A stretch of 64,000 bases of DNA, from assembly GCA_028282785.1 (NCBI GenBank), contig JANQHE010000005.1, positions 44,980 to 108,979 on the forward strand. Direction: 5' to 3'. This document shows, piece by piece, positions 1-9,908 of the stretch (the first letter of the stretch is position 1; each line of letters opens with the position of its first letter). Source of the stretch: Bacteroidales bacterium (lineage in GTDB: Bacteria > Bacteroidota > Bacteroidia > Bacteroidales > UBA12077). Under the pieces are notes generated by a model. That model was not told the origin of the DNA. It made no database searches and worked only from the letters and a program-made list of their open reading frames with translations. The translations under genes were made by a program, and so were the position numbers.

Positions 1-355
1 TGATAAATATTGTAATTGCCAGGTTTATAAATGAAAAGATGTAATTGTAATGTTTGCGGTATTTTTTAAAATTTCTTCTGAAAAGAATTCCAAAGTTTGG
101 AACAAATAAGCTAAATAACAAAGTAAAGAAAAACGCTTCACTTAATTGGTTTTCTATATCACTTGGTCCATAAAACATAAACAGATATACACTGATTAGT
201 AAAACCAGCAAATATAACAAGTAAGTAATCTTCAGACTTAATGTTGAAATTAATCTCTTATGATTTAATAACAGTGGTTTTACAATTATAAATGCCAAAA
301 CATAAATAATTAAAAACACCACCATTAAAAGAAAATGAAAAACTACTTGCATCAT
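1..355 (-). CDS. Multi-pass membrane protein, C-terminus cut off by the window edge
   Basis: An open frame of 118 codons runs from a double ATG at 355 to the window edge with no stop. The product is very hydrophobic: a first membrane helix at about residues 4-26, a second at about 44-62, a third at about 78-94, and a probable fourth near the cut end. A short basic loop (RRNFKKYRKH) lies between the third and fourth, as expected for a cytoplasmic loop. There is no recognisable catalytic motif. I do not recognise the family. It is read in the same direction as the S9 peptidase, recA and bcp genes but lies beyond their terminator, so it is probably a separate transcription unit. Confidence 0.6.
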   Translation of the reverse strand, partial: MMQVVFHFLLMVVFLIIYVLAFIIVKPLLLNHKRLISTLSLKITYLLYLLVLLISVYLFMFYGPSDIENQLSEAFFFTLLFSLFVPNFGILFRRNFKKYRKHYNYIFSFINLAITIFI

Positions 356-395
356 TAAAGGAATAATAATGAATAAATTTACATTTTTCTTACAT

Positions 396-426
396 AAAAA
401 CAAAAGGCCGGATTTATATCCAGCCT
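396..426 (-). terminator. Rho-independent terminator after the S9 peptidase gene
   Basis: A 9-bp stem with one G-T pair (AGGCTGGAT / ATCCGGCCT read on the minus strand) with a 4-nt loop is followed by a T-rich tract. It sits 25 bases beyond the S9 peptidase stop and should end the bcp-recA-S9 transcript. Confidence 0.75.
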
Positions 427-450
427 ATGAAAGAGATATTTAAATAAATT

Positions 451-2535
451 TTATTCTTCGTCCTTCAACCATTGATCAAGCCAGCTATAGAATTCGCGTT
501 GCCATAAAATTCCGTTCTGGGGGCTTAATACCCAATGGTTTTCATAAGGGAAATGTAAATATTTACTAGGAATTCCTCTCAATTGTGCAGCGTTAAATGC
601 ACTCATTCCTTGAGTATAAGGAATACGAAAATCCTTTTCACCATGTATTACCATAATAGGAGTATCCCATTTGTCAACAAACCTATGTGGTGAGTTGTCA
701 TATGTATTCTTGTTTGATTTATCCCAGTAAGGGCCACCCATATCCCAATTAACAAAAAACATTTCTTCTGTTGACAGGTACATAGCATCAAAATTAAAAA
801 TACCGCAATGAGATATAAATGCATCAAAACGTCCTTCATGATGCCCGGCAATCCAGAATACGGAGTAACCACCATAACTAGCACCAATTGCTCCTAAATT
901 ATTCTCATCTACAAAAGGTTCTTTCGAAACTGCATCAATTGCGCTAAAATAGTCCTTCATATTTTGTCCTCCATAGTCACCGGAGATCTGGTCATTCCAT
1001 TCTTTACCAAATGAAGGTAATCCACGACGGTTAGGAGCAACAATAATGTAATCGTTTGCTGCCATCATTTGGAAATTCCAACGGAATGAATAAAATTGGC
1101 TAACTGAACCATGAGGTCCTCCCTGACAATAAAGTAATGCAGGATATTTTTTGTTTGGATCGAAATTAGGAGGATAAATTACCCAGACCAGCATATCCTT
1201 ATTATCAGTTGTTTTTATCCAACGTTTTTCAACTTTGCCGTAAGTAAGCTGATCATGTAGTTTTTTGTTAATAAAAGAAAGCTGAGTTTCTTCTCCGGTT
1301 TCAGGATTTATTGCAAATACTTCCGTTGGTTTTGTCATGCTTTGTTTTGTTCCAATAAGTTTGTCACCATATGGATGAGCAGACCTGTAATTATGAATAC
1401 CATCAGTAGTTTGTTTTATTTCTCCGGTTTCAATATTTAAATTATAAATCTGGAAACGAGCATGATAGTCGCTTGTGAAGTATATTGACTTATTATCTTC
1501 GGTCCATGATAATCCGTGAACGTCCTGATCAAAATTTGCGGTATAATCTTTTCTTTCACCAGTTTTAATATCCATTATAAAAAGACGATTTTGATCAGAT
1601 TCGTAACCGTCGCGCTCCATGCTTTCCCACGCAATCATCTTTCCGTTAGGAGAGAAAACAGCACTTACATCATAACCCATTAATCCTTCTGTTATGTTCT
1701 TTGTTTTATTCGATTCAAGATTATAGATATAAATTGCTGAGTTAGTTGAAAGAGTGTATGCTTTCCCGGCCATCTTCTTGCAAGTATAGGCTATTTCTTT
1801 GCTGTCAGGGCTCCAGTTTATTTGTTCCATTCCACCAAATGGATTCATCGGGCTGTCGAATCTTTCACCTTCCATAATATCGATTGAGTTGCTTAATGAA
1901 CTTCCATCATAATCAGCTATGAAAATATGACTGTAAGCATAATCATGCCACTCATCCCAATGGCGGTACATTAAGTCAGTTTCAATTCTTACTTCTGCTT
2001 TTGGTAAATCAGGATGAAGTTCATTTGCTGTTTTATCCAACTTAACATCTTTAATATAAACTACTTTTGTTTGGTCGGGAGAGTACTTAAATCCATTTAT
2101 ACCACCTTCGATATCTGAAATTTGCATTCTTCCGGAACCATCAGGATTCATTTCCCATAATTGCAGATCACCACTTTCTGTGCTAAGAAATCCGATTTTT
2201 TTTCCATCCGGACGCCATTTTGCCGAATACTCACCAGATACGGTATTGGTAATATTTACAGCTTCGCCACCATTAGTTGGCATTATAAATATTTCTCTGT
2301 TACCTCTATTTTCCTCAATATTATAAAATGAAACTCCAAATAAAAATTGAGAGTTATCAGGAGAAATTTCAACACCACTGACTCTTCCAAAAGACCAAAG
2401 TACTTCCGGAGTCATGATATCTGAAGTTAGTTCAATTTGATCAACAGGGTTGCCAATTTCAATTGACCGCTCATTTGTGCAAGAAATAAGCAAGCTTGAT
2501 AATACAATTCCTGAAAGGATTAATAGTTTTTTCAT
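451..2535 (-). CDS. S9 family serine peptidase (acylaminoacyl/dipeptidyl peptidase type), lipoprotein
   Basis: A 694-residue exported peptidase. A lipoprotein signal ends in the lipobox LLISC at about residue 19. Residues about 60-400 carry WD40-like PD40 beta-propeller repeats (WSPDSKEIAY, FSPNGKMIAWE), which in this family gate access to the active site. The C-terminal 250 residues are the S9 alpha/beta-hydrolase. The nucleophile motif is GASYGGY (Ser about 551), the Asp is in HGEKDFRIPY (about 632), and the His is in ENHW (about 667). The full catalytic triad is present, so it should be active. The family cleaves peptides of limited size in the periplasm, supplying amino acids. It starts 6 bases after the recA stop, so it is probably co-transcribed with recA, but a functional link is unlikely. 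Confidence 0.93.
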   Translation of the reverse strand: MKKLLILSGIVLSSLLISCTNERSIEIGNPVDQIELTSDIMTPEVLWSFGRVSGVEISPDNSQFLFGVSFYNIEENRGNREIFIMPTNGGEAVNITNTVSGEYSAKWRPDGKKIGFLSTESGDLQLWEMNPDGSGRMQISDIEGGINGFKYSPDQTKVVYIKDVKLDKTANELHPDLPKAEVRIETDLMYRHWDEWHDYAYSHIFIADYDGSSLSNSIDIMEGERFDSPMNPFGGMEQINWSPDSKEIAYTCKKMAGKAYTLSTNSAIYIYNLESNKTKNITEGLMGYDVSAVFSPNGKMIAWESMERDGYESDQNRLFIMDIKTGERKDYTANFDQDVHGLSWTEDNKSIYFTSDYHARFQIYNLNIETGEIKQTTDGIHNYRSAHPYGDKLIGTKQSMTKPTEVFAINPETGEETQLSFINKKLHDQLTYGKVEKRWIKTTDNKDMLVWVIYPPNFDPNKKYPALLYCQGGPHGSVSQFYSFRWNFQMMAANDYIIVAPNRRGLPSFGKEWNDQISGDYGGQNMKDYFSAIDAVSKEPFVDENNLGAIGASYGGYSVFWIAGHHEGRFDAFISHCGIFNFDAMYLSTEEMFFVNWDMGGPYWDKSNKNTYDNSPHRFVDKWDTPIMVIHGEKDFRIPYTQGMSAFNAAQLRGIPSKYLHFPYENHWVLSPQNGILWQREFYSWLDQWLKDEE

Positions 2536-2541
2536 GATTAA

Positions 2542-3570
2542 TTATTCTTGGTTATTTTTAAATGAATCAGTGATTTTGGTTTCTAGCTCTTCCGCTAATT
2601 CAGGATTATCTTTTAGAAGTTGTTTTACAGCTTCTCGCCCTTGTCCTAATTTGGTTTCACCATAACTAAACCACGACCCGCTTTTTTTAACAACCTCTCG
2701 TTCAACACCTAAATCGATGATTTCACCAATTTTTGAAATTCCTTCTCCATACATAATATCAAATTCAGCCTTTTTGAATGGTGGAGCTAACTTATTTTTC
2801 ACAATTTTAACACGTGTTCTGTTTCCTGAAACATCTTCACCATCTTTAATCTGGCCTATTCTACGAATGTCAATTCTTATCGAAGCGTAAAATTTTAGTG
2901 CATTACCACCGGTTGTTGTTTCCGGGTTTCCAAACATAACGCCAATTTTTTCACGTAATTGATTGATAAAAATACAGCATGTATTGGTTTTATTTATGTT
3001 CGCTGTAAGTTTACGTAAAGCTTGTGACATTAAGCGTGCTTGTAATCCCATCCGGGAATCTCCCATATCGCCCTCGATCTCAGCTTTTGGAGTAAGAGCT
3101 GCTACAGAGTCAATTACAATAACATCAATCGCTCCTGAACGAATTAAATGGTCTGCAATTTCAAGTGCTTGTTCTCCATTATCGGGTTGAGAAATCAAAA
3201 GATTTTCAACATCAACTCCCAGTTTTTCAGCATAAAAACGATCAAATGCATGTTCAGCATCAATAATCGCAGCAATGCCTCCTGTTTTTTGAGCTTCAGC
3301 AATGGCATGAATTGCTAAAGTAGTTTTCCCGGAAGATTCCGGTCCATATATTTCTATTACTCGACCTCTTGGAAAACCTCCAACTCCCAAAGCCATATTC
3401 AAAGAAATTGATCCGGACGAGATAGAAGGAACATCAGCAATAGCATGATCGCCCATTTTCATAATGGTTCCTTTCCCGTAATCCTTATCAATTTTGTCTA
3501 GTGTAAGTTGAAGAGCTTTTAATTTTTCTTTATTGATGTTGTTGTCTTTTTTTTCTTTCTCTTTCTCCAT
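2542..3570 (-). CDS. recA: Recombinase RecA
   Basis: A 342-residue RecA, the ATP-dependent strand-exchange protein for homologous recombination and for LexA-type SOS activation. The Walker A motif GPESSGKT is at residues 76-83. The Walker B/loop 1 region follows ([19 protein letters not shown]), then loop 2 and the [19 protein letters not shown] motif. The C-terminus is acidic, as usual. Length and all signature blocks fit the family. The N-terminus is short and Lys/Glu-rich. The gene lies between bcp (20-base gap) and the S9 peptidase (6-base gap) on the same strand. No obvious LexA box is visible upstream, because the upstream gap is only 20 bases and bcp precedes it. Confidence 0.98.
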   Translation of the reverse strand: MEKEKEKKDNNINKEKLKALQLTLDKIDKDYGKGTIMKMGDHAIADVPSISSGSISLNMALGVGGFPRGRVIEIYGPESSGKTTLAIHAIAEAQKTGGIAAIIDAEHAFDRFYAEKLGVDVENLLISQPDNGEQALEIADHLIRSGAIDVIVIDSVAALTPKAEIEGDMGDSRMGLQARLMSQALRKLTANINKTNTCCIFINQLREKIGVMFGNPETTTGGNALKFYASIRIDIRRIGQIKDGEDVSGNRTRVKIVKNKLAPPFKKAEFDIMYGEGISKIGEIIDLGVEREVVKKSGSWFSYGETKLGQGREAVKQLLKDNPELAEELETKITDSFKNNQE

Positions 3571-3590
3571 GGTAATATAATTTGCTTTTT

Positions 3591-4055
3591 TTAGATTTTT
3601 AATTCCTGGTATATCTGATTGGTATGGTCTTTAGTTTTTACCTTTTCAAATATAGCTTCTATGGTTTGATTTTCAGAAATGATGTATGTTTTCCTTAGAA
3701 CTCCATCGTAAGTTTTTCCATACATTTTCTTTTCACCCCATGCATGATATAAATTTAATATTTCTTTATCAGGATCAGAAATTAACCTGAATGGTAGTTC
3801 ATATTTTTCAATGAATTTTTGGTGTGATTTTTCCGAATCAGGACTAACACCAATAACGTCTAATCCCTTATTTATTAGATCAGAATAATTATCTCTTAAA
3901 TTACATGCCTCAGCCGTACATCCCGGAGTGTTGTCTTTTGGATAAAAATATAAAATTACTTTTTTACCTTTATAGTCATCTAATGATATTGATTCCCCAT
4001 TTTGATCAACCCCAGAAAATCGAGGAGCCGGATCTCCAACTTTTAAATTTGCCAT
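3591..4055 (-). CDS. bcp: Thioredoxin-dependent thiol peroxidase (Bcp/PrxQ)
   Basis: A 154-residue peroxiredoxin of the Bcp/PrxQ class, which reduces hydrogen peroxide and organic hydroperoxides using thioredoxin. The peroxidatic Cys46 lies in the motif [10 protein letters not shown] second Cys51 five residues later (TAEACNLRD) is the resolving cysteine of the helix-type atypical 2-Cys subgroup. The end of the sequence fits the family's alpha/beta fold, and the length is typical. It is the first gene of a probable bcp-recA-S9 unit, and the oxidative-damage theme suits its neighbour recA. Confidence 0.96.
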   Translation of the reverse strand: MANLKVGDPAPRFSGVDQNGESISLDDYKGKKVILYFYPKDNTPGCTAEACNLRDNYSDLINKGLDVIGVSPDSEKSHQKFIEKYELPFRLISDPDKEILNLYHAWGEKKMYGKTYDGVLRKTYIISENQTIEAIFEKVKTKDHTNQIYQELKI

Positions 4056-4262
4056 AATGATTTATGTTTAAGATTTGTAAAATTAAAAAATATCATTGAT
4101 AAGACAGAATTTGTGTTTTATTGTTTACTATTCTTTTATCAACAAAAAAATTAATGGAGTAAACACTTGAATTGTAAAATTATAAAACTAATCGGTAATT
4201 TTCTTTTTCGTATGTCGAAGGTGTATTAAATTTGTTGAATGCAAGTATAGTATTCTGGTTAA

Positions 4263-6512
4263 ATGGGAAAATATCTTTTAGGCTTTCTTTTATGTTTTCT
4301 GGTATTGTTTGAAATTAAGGCTCAAACCAATCCCGAATATGATGAATTAAAAGCTGCTTTTGCAAATATTGAGGATAAGAATTATAAAAAGGCTTATCCG
4401 TATTTCAGGAAAATGCTAAGGCAATATCCTAAAGAGCCTACTTACCAATATTATACAGGATTATGCCTTCTGTACCTGGAAAAAGATCCTAATAAGGCAA
4501 TACCGTATTTGAGATATGCTTCTTCAAAAAATGTTACCGTAGATGTATATTATTATCTGGGAATAGCTTATTTGCGAAATTACCAGTTTGAAAGATCTGT
4601 AAAAAGTTTTGATTGGTTTGAAAAAAATGCTGACAGAAAAAGATTAAAGGAACTAGATTATCAGATCTATAAGGCTATGGCTCAAAATGGACTTTATTTA
4701 ACTAAATATATACAAAAGCCAACAGTTTATAGTAAAATTAAAAGTGCAGATGAAGATTTTTATAGAAATTACACTTTGGATAATATAGAGGGTTATTTCA
4801 TTGATACATACGATTATTTTAAACTACAAAAAGATTCAGTTGATGATAATTCCGTTCTATTTGTTCCGGATAATAGCCGTGAACGTTATTTTGCTAAACG
4901 AAATGATAAACGAGGCGATTATGATATTTACAAAATCACTCAGCTAAGCGATACATCATGGAGTGCACCTGAGAACCTGGGAGGTGTAATCAATACTCCT
5001 TTTGATGAAAATTATCCCTTTCTGCATTTTGATGGTTCTACTTTATATTTTGCTTCAAAAGGACATTATAGCATGGGAGGTTATGATCTTTATAAAAGTA
5101 CCTGGAATTGGAATGAGCAAAAATGGACAGAGCCGGAAAATCTTGATTTTCCAATAAATTCTCCATATGATGATATTTTGTTTGTAGCTACGCCTAATAA
5201 ACGTAGTGCAATGTTTGCATCTAACCGCGAAAAACTGCAAAACCAGTTAAATGTTTATCACATTAAATTAACAAACTCAGAACCTTATGTTGAGATTGAG
5301 GATCATAAGGAAATACTAAAGTACGCTCAATTAGATGTAAATGCTAGTATTGAAAATGAGGATAAATCAGAATTCAAATCGAAATATCAAACCGACCAGA
5401 AGGATTTGGTAAAAATAAAGAATGATGAGAGTTTTTTACATAAATCAAGATATGATAGTTTACTAAACCTGGCCATAAGTTACCAGCTTAAAGCAGACTC
5501 GTTAAGATGGATTATTGATGAAAAGAGAAGTACATTCGATGTAACTAAAGATGGGCAGGAAAGAGCTCAGTTATCAAATGTAATTGTCGAACTTGAGCGA
5601 GAAATTTATGGTTTACAAAGAAATGCAGATAACTGTTATGCCCAGGTTCGCGAAATAGAACAGTTAAATCTGGCATCAAAAAAAGTGATTTACGAAGATC
5701 TTAAAAAAGAAGAGGAGATAGAAGAAACAAATATGGAGGAAACTAATCTTTATTATGAGCCGGTACCAGACTCTATAAATATTAAAAAGCTAGTGCTTGT
5801 TGAAGATACCATTGAAGAAGATAGTGTTAATTTTCCCGATTTCGGCCTGAGAGTTGAGAATCCTGCGATTTATAATGCTCAAAACCCTATACCGTTAAAT
5901 GAAACTTTACCTGATGGAATTATTTATATGATTCAGTTAGGAGCCTTTAGTACCGAAAAAGCTCCATCAATATTTAAGGGCTTAACACCTTTATCTGTAA
6001 TTAAAAAAGAAAATAGCAAAATCCAAAAGTACTTTGCCGGTAAATTCTTTCTATTGAGTGAAGCTGAAAAAAATATGGGTTTAATAAAATCCAAAGGCTT
6101 TAAAGACGCGTATATCGTTGCTTTTAATGATGGCGAAATAATACCTGTGAAAAATGCGGTAAAGTTAGAGTCTGACAGGGAGATCCCGGTTCTAATCAAA
6201 AGTATGAAAGAAGAAGTTCCTGACTCCGCTAAAGATCAGCCGGAAATTATTTTCGTTTTGAAAGGACAAATAAACCCTGAGAATTCAAGAATGATAGATA
6301 GTATCCAGTATTTCTTGACAGAAAACTTAGAATTTTACGTTGAAAATAATTCTAAAATTTCAATCTTTTTAATTAAATCATTTGCATCTTATGATGAAGC
6401 AATACCTATCAAAAATAAATTGGATGCTATACTGCCCGTTAAAAGTGAGATACATGCATATTTCGACGAAAATCAAATTCCTTTGGAACAGGCAAGAAAA
6501 ATCACCCAATAA
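4263..6512 (+). CDS. Envelope protein with TPR, PD40 propeller, coiled coil and SPOR domain
   Basis: A 749-residue exported protein. A signal peptide (about residues 1-20) ends at EIKAQ. TPR-type helices fill about residues 22-150. PD40/WD40-like blades follow at about 200-330 (GDYDIYKITQ, FASKGHYSMGGYDLYKST). A Glu/Lys-rich coiled coil spans about 370-490. A SPOR-like domain lies at about 550-640 (YMIQLGAFSTEKAP), and a related domain may end the protein. TPR plus PD40 is the layout of Bacteroidota proteins tied to gliding or type IX secretion (PorE-like), but the OmpA domain of PorE is absent here. A periplasmic, peptidoglycan-associated role is inferred. It is transcribed away from bcp and has no operon partner. 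Confidence 0.75.
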   Translation: MGKYLLGFLLCFLVLFEIKAQTNPEYDELKAAFANIEDKNYKKAYPYFRKMLRQYPKEPTYQYYTGLCLLYLEKDPNKAIPYLRYASSKNVTVDVYYYLGIAYLRNYQFERSVKSFDWFEKNADRKRLKELDYQIYKAMAQNGLYLTKYIQKPTVYSKIKSADEDFYRNYTLDNIEGYFIDTYDYFKLQKDSVDDNSVLFVPDNSRERYFAKRNDKRGDYDIYKITQLSDTSWSAPENLGGVINTPFDENYPFLHFDGSTLYFASKGHYSMGGYDLYKSTWNWNEQKWTEPENLDFPINSPYDDILFVATPNKRSAMFASNREKLQNQLNVYHIKLTNSEPYVEIEDHKEILKYAQLDVNASIENEDKSEFKSKYQTDQKDLVKIKNDESFLHKSRYDSLLNLAISYQLKADSLRWIIDEKRSTFDVTKDGQERAQLSNVIVELEREIYGLQRNADNCYAQVREIEQLNLASKKVIYEDLKKEEEIEETNMEETNLYYEPVPDSINIKKLVLVEDTIEEDSVNFPDFGLRVENPAIYNAQNPIPLNETLPDGIIYMIQLGAFSTEKAPSIFKGLTPLSVIKKENSKIQKYFAGKFFLLSEAEKNMGLIKSKGFKDAYIVAFNDGEIIPVKNAVKLESDREIPVLIKSMKEEVPDSAKDQPEIIFVLKGQINPENSRMIDSIQYFLTENLEFYVENNSKISIFLIKSFASYDEAIPIKNKLDAILPVKSEIHAYFDENQIPLEQARKITQ

Positions 6513-6716
6513 CATGATAAATTAATATTTTTATAATAATTTAAGTTGTATATTAGCCTGACATATTCATAATATATTATTATTTCCAATATTTATGAAT
6601 AGTATGGCTGACCTTGACAAGAAATAATAAGTGATTTATTATTTTTTCGGTACAAAATTAATTCACTAATTTTATGAATTAATTAGGTTCGACGTTTGAT
6701 AAAGTAAAATGTAACG
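6513..6716. promoter_or_regulatory. Intergenic region with two inverted repeats upstream of clpS
   Basis: The region holds a 10-bp perfect inverted repeat with a 9-nt spacer at 6656-6684 (AATTAATTCA / TGAATTAATT) and a weaker A/T-rich one at about 6565-6602 (TATTCATAA / TTATGAATA). Either could be a terminator for the upstream gene or a regulator site for clpS. No coding potential is visible. Confidence 0.35.
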
Positions 6717-7001
6717 ATGATGAACAGTAAAAGAAAATTTGAGAAAAATCCAAATTTGCAGGAGAATCCGCAAGATGGGAAGGATTATTCTTTAATTTTG
6801 CATAACGATGATGTTCATGATTTCATCTATGTGATTGATTCGTTAATTGAAGTATGTAATCATGATACGGTGCAAGCTGAGCAATGTACCTATTTGGTGC
6901 ATTACAGAGGAAAATGTGAGATTAAAGTGGGGAAATATAATCAGCTTAAAGAAATGTATAATGAACTTTTAAATAAGGGATTAACTGTTTCAATAAATTA
7001 A
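6717..7001 (+). CDS. clpS: ATP-dependent Clp protease adaptor ClpS
   Basis: A 94-residue adaptor that hands N-end-rule substrates to the ClpAP/ClpCP protease. The core motifs are clear: the substrate-binding LHNDDVHDF (family consensus LxNDDxxxF), then IEVCNHDTVQAEQC and VHYRGKCEIKVG. The last block is the conserved C-terminal strand of ClpS. The first 25 residues are a flexible polar extension, as usual. The gene is 4 bases from the next one (nfeD), so it may head the clpS-nfeD-floA-FKBP transcript. No clp protease subunit is in the window. Confidence 0.9.
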   Translation: MMNSKRKFEKNPNLQENPQDGKDYSLILHNDDVHDFIYVIDSLIEVCNHDTVQAEQCTYLVHYRGKCEIKVGKYNQLKEMYNELLNKGLTVSIN

Positions 7002-7005
7002 AATT

Positions 7006-7473
7006 ATGTCATTAACTGCAATTATTATATTAATTATTCTGGGAATTTTACTTTTTTATGTTGAGTTCCTGATTGTACCGGGTGTTACCGTTGCAGGAAT
7101 AGCTGGAGCAATTTTGGTTATTGTTGGAGTTTTCTATGGATATAAGGAATATGGAGTACCAACGGGACACTATATTTTAGGTGCTACTGCTATTTTTTCT
7201 ATTTTTTCAATAGTCATTATGTTAAGAACAAAAACCTGGGAAAAGATTGCGTTAGATACTAAAATTGAAGGAAAATCGAGCACAGGTCTCGAAGCGGAAT
7301 TAAGTATTGGAGACCAGGGAGAAACGGTTACACGATTGAATCCATATGGTAAAGTTCAAATAAAAGATAAATTTTACGAAGCAAAATCTTCGAGTTCATT
7401 TATAGATCCTAAAATAAAAGTAGAAATTAAAAAGATAGACGGATCGCATTTGATTGTTAAACCTTTAAATTAA
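7006..7473 (+). CDS. NfeD-like membrane protein
   Basis: A 155-residue NfeD-family protein without the protease domain. Three membrane helices lie at about residues 3-22, 26-46 and 55-72 and contain the family's Gly-rich pattern (FLIVPGVTVAGIAGAI). A soluble OB-fold beta-barrel follows at about 95-153 (GDQGETVTRLNPYGKVQI). Short NfeD proteins of this type are normally encoded with a flotillin/SPFH partner, and here floA follows after 6 bases. The pair is thought to organise membrane microdomains. clpS ends 4 bases upstream. Confidence 0.88.
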   Translation: MSLTAIIILIILGILLFYVEFLIVPGVTVAGIAGAILVIVGVFYGYKEYGVPTGHYILGATAIFSIFSIVIMLRTKTWEKIALDTKIEGKSSTGLEAELSIGDQGETVTRLNPYGKVQIKDKFYEAKSSSSFIDPKIKVEIKKIDGSHLIVKPLN

Positions 7474-7479
7474 AATACT

Positions 7480-8451
7480 ATGGGAAGCGTAGGAACATTA
7501 TTTGTAATTATAATTGTAAGTATTATTGGTCTTTGGCTAATTTTATATTTAATTCCAATTGGATTATGGTTTCAGGCACTGGTTTCCGGTGTTAGAATAT
7601 CGTTAGTCCAACTTATTTTTATGCGCTGGCGTAAAGTTCCACCAAGAATTATTGTTAATGCAATGATCGAGGGTAAAAAAGCCGGTATCGAATTATATCG
7701 GGATTTATTGGAAGCGCATTATTTAGCTGGTGGTCGAGTAGCTGATGTAGTTCACGCATTGGTGTCAGCTGATAAAGCAAATATTGACTTACCATTTAGT
7801 ATGGCAACCGCAATCGATTTAGCCGGTAGAAATGTATTGGAAGCTGTTCAAATGTCGGTTAATCCAAAAGTTATAGATACACCTCCGGTGACAGCAGTAG
7901 CTAAGGATGGTATTCAGTTAATTTGTAAAGCAAGGGTTACTGTACGTGCAAATATCAAACAATTAGTTGGTGGTGCTGGTGAAGATACAGTTCTTGCTCG
8001 AGTAGGTGAAGGTTGCGTGTCATCAATTGGTTCTGCGGAATCACATAAAGAAGTATTGGAAAATCCGGATTCAATTTCAAGAGTAGTACTTGAAAAAGGT
8101 TTGGATGCCGGAACTGCTTTTGAGATTTTATCCATTGATATTGCTGATATTGATATTGGTAAAAATATTGGTGCAGTATTACAAATGGATCAGGCAAATG
8201 CGGATAAAAATATTGCACAAGCAAAAGCTGAGGAGCGCCGTGCTATGGCTGTTGCATTAGAGCAGGAGATGGTAGCTAAAGCACAGGAAGCTCGCGCAAA
8301 AGTAATCGAAGCTGAGGTTAAGATTCCATTGGCAATGGCAGAAGCGTTTAAACAAGGTAATCTTGGAATTATGGATTATTATAAATTCAAGAATATCGAG
8401 GCAGATACAAAAATGAGAGATTCAATATCAAAACCAAAAGATAAAAAATAG
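7480..8451 (+). CDS. floA: Flotillin-like protein FloA
   Basis: A 323-residue flotillin-like SPFH protein. An N-terminal membrane anchor covers about residues 5-28. The SPFH/PHB domain follows, with the FloA-typical block [17 protein letters not shown] and [25 protein letters not shown] residues. An Ala/Glu-rich region lies at about 235-300 ([20 protein letters not shown]) and should form a coiled coil for oligomerisation. FloA scaffolds functional membrane microdomains. The length is typical (about 330). It is co-directional with nfeD (6-base gap) and the FKBP gene (3-base gap), which supports one operon. Confidence 0.95.
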   Translation: MGSVGTLFVIIIVSIIGLWLILYLIPIGLWFQALVSGVRISLVQLIFMRWRKVPPRIIVNAMIEGKKAGIELYRDLLEAHYLAGGRVADVVHALVSADKANIDLPFSMATAIDLAGRNVLEAVQMSVNPKVIDTPPVTAVAKDGIQLICKARVTVRANIKQLVGGAGEDTVLARVGEGCVSSIGSAESHKEVLENPDSISRVVLEKGLDAGTAFEILSIDIADIDIGKNIGAVLQMDQANADKNIAQAKAEERRAMAVALEQEMVAKAQEARAKVIEAEVKIPLAMAEAFKQGNLGIMDYYKFKNIEADTKMRDSISKPKDKK

Positions 8452-8454
8452 AGA

Positions 8455-9219
8455 ATGAAGAAGCTTCTTTTTATCATCAGCTTTTGGATTTATGTAATTA
8501 GTGTAAGTGCACAGCAAGATACTATTACAACCGAAAGTGGATTAAAATACTTTATTGTACAAGATGGTGAAGGAGAGAAAGTAGAAGAGGGAAAAGAAGT
8601 TACTTTACATGGTATTGGCACTTTTGAAAGTGGAGAAGTTTTCTGGGAAACAAGAGAAAGCAATTCTCCTTTTCATTTTGTAACCGGAACCAATAGCGTA
8701 ATAAAGGGTGTTGAAGAAGGTGTAAGCAAAATGCGGGTTGGTGACCGGTGGATTTTTATTTTACCGCCGGAATTGGCTTATGGCGACAAGCAACGAGGGC
8801 CAATTCCTCCAAATTCAGTTTTAATTTTTGACTATGAGATTCTGGACGTGGCAAATCCTAAGAAATCCATAATTGATACCTTATATAGTACCATAGGTAA
8901 TTATGGAATAGATAAAGCATTGGATTTGTATAATGATTTGAAGAAAAAAGATAATATCTATAATTTCAGGGCTGATGAGCTAAATACTTTAGGGTATAAT
9001 TTGATAAATGAGGGAAAGCTGGAAGCTAGTAGAGTGATACTTGAGTTAAATACAAAAGAATATCCGAATAACTTTAATACATGGGACAGCTTAGGTGAGA
9101 TCTATATGAAATTAAATAAAGATGACCTGGCTATAGAGAGTTATGAAAAGTCGTTGAAATTGTATCCCAAAAATACCAATGCTGAGGAAATGATTAAAAA
9201 AATAAAGGCAAAAGAATAA
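8455..9219 (+). CDS. FKBP-type peptidyl-prolyl isomerase with C-terminal TPR repeats
   Basis: A 254-residue exported protein. A signal peptide ends near VSAQ (residue 20). An FKBP domain spans about residues 25-133, with the core motifs GSGKEVTLHG-like (EEGKEVTLHGIGTF), GVEEGVSKMRVGDRW and ILPPELAYG, so the fold and active-site shell are present. Residues about 195-254 carry TPR helices (WDSLGEIYMKLNKDDLAIE, SLKLYPKN). It probably assists folding of envelope proteins in the periplasm. It begins 3 bases after floA and is the last gene before tRNA-Ser. Confidence 0.88.
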   Translation: MKKLLFIISFWIYVISVSAQQDTITTESGLKYFIVQDGEGEKVEEGKEVTLHGIGTFESGEVFWETRESNSPFHFVTGTNSVIKGVEEGVSKMRVGDRWIFILPPELAYGDKQRGPIPPNSVLIFDYEILDVANPKKSIIDTLYSTIGNYGIDKALDLYNDLKKKDNIYNFRADELNTLGYNLINEGKLEASRVILELNTKEYPNNFNTWDSLGEIYMKLNKDDLAIESYEKSLKLYPKNTNAEEMIKKIKAKE

Positions 9220-9235
9220 AAGAGTTAAATAATTT

Positions 9236-9266
9236 TTTGGTAATATCGATCTATTTTATACTTTTG
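9236..9266 (+). promoter_or_regulatory. Bacteroidota-type promoter of tRNA-Ser
   Basis: A TTTG (-33, 9236-9239) is followed by exactly 19 bases and TACTTTTG (-7, 9259-9266). This matches the TTTG-N19-TAnnTTTG consensus of the Bacteroidota primary sigma factor. It lies 11 bases before the tRNA. Confidence 0.8.
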
Positions 9267-9277
9267 TGCAACTTATT

Positions 9278-9368
<91 letters not shown>

Positions 9369-9371
9369 TCG

Positions 9372-9403
9372 CCCGACATAGCATTAGCGTTGTCGGGTTT
9401 TTT
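9372..9403 (+). terminator. Terminator of tRNA-Ser
   Basis: A 7-bp stem CCCGACA / TGTCGGG with a 12-base loop is followed directly by a run of T (TTTTTT). It lies 3 bases after the tRNA CCA end. Confidence 0.85.
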
Positions 9404-9491
9404 ATATTATATTTGAAATTATATATTCTTAGGAATGTGAGATGTTGGGCTTTGGCGGATAAAATCCGCGCTTCCAAAATTCAATTTAATC

Positions 9492-9728
9492 ATGTATTAT
9501 GTTTATATATTAAAATGTTCAGATGGCACGTTCTACAAAGGATGTACTTCAAATTTAAATGAACGGATAAATCGACATAAACAGGGATATATTAAGTATA
9601 CTCAAAGCAGGCTTCCAATTGAATTAGTTACTTATATAGTTTTTAGTGATCAATATCGAGCTTTTGAATTCGAAAAGTACCTTAAATCTGGTTCAGGTAG
9701 AGCTTTTATGAAAAAGAGATTGATTTAA
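9492..9728 (+). CDS. GIY-YIG nuclease family protein
   Basis: A 78-residue single-domain GIY-YIG protein of the UPF0213/YhbQ type. It opens with YYVYILKCSDGTFYKGCT, where YVY and YKG are the two catalytic strands. The conserved Arg lies in the helix LNERINRHKQG, and the catalytic Glu in the FEFEKYLKSGSG segment. Stand-alone proteins of this kind are common in Bacteroidota as scattered small genes, often near tRNAs, with no proven role. It sits alone between two tRNA genes. Confidence 0.88.
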   Translation: MYYVYILKCSDGTFYKGCTSNLNERINRHKQGYIKYTQSRLPIELVTYIVFSDQYRAFEFEKYLKSGSGRAFMKKRLI

Positions 9729-9853
9729 TATCAATAAAGCGAATGGAAGTTTTCTTTTTTAGCTATCCCTCAGGGATCAACGAAGTTAATCCCTTATGAA
9801 ATAGGAGTATCTTAACAATTAATTAATAATCTCTAAAAAATTCCACTTTTTAC

Positions 9854-9884
9854 TTTGAAAATTGAAAAACAATTCATTTATTTG
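9854..9884 (+). promoter_or_regulatory. Probable promoter of tRNA-Pro
   Basis: TTTG (9854-9857), a 19-base spacer and TTTATTTG (9877-9884) give a 7-of-8 match to the -7 consensus TAnnTTTG. It lies 24 bases before the tRNA. Confidence 0.6.
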
Positions 9885-9908
9885 CATCCGCAATTCGATA
9901 TTGCATTG

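Noticed and set aside
7955..8224. Minus-strand frame within floA, rich in Gln/His/Tyr
   Set aside because: Lies wholly inside floA, has shadow-type composition and no start context.
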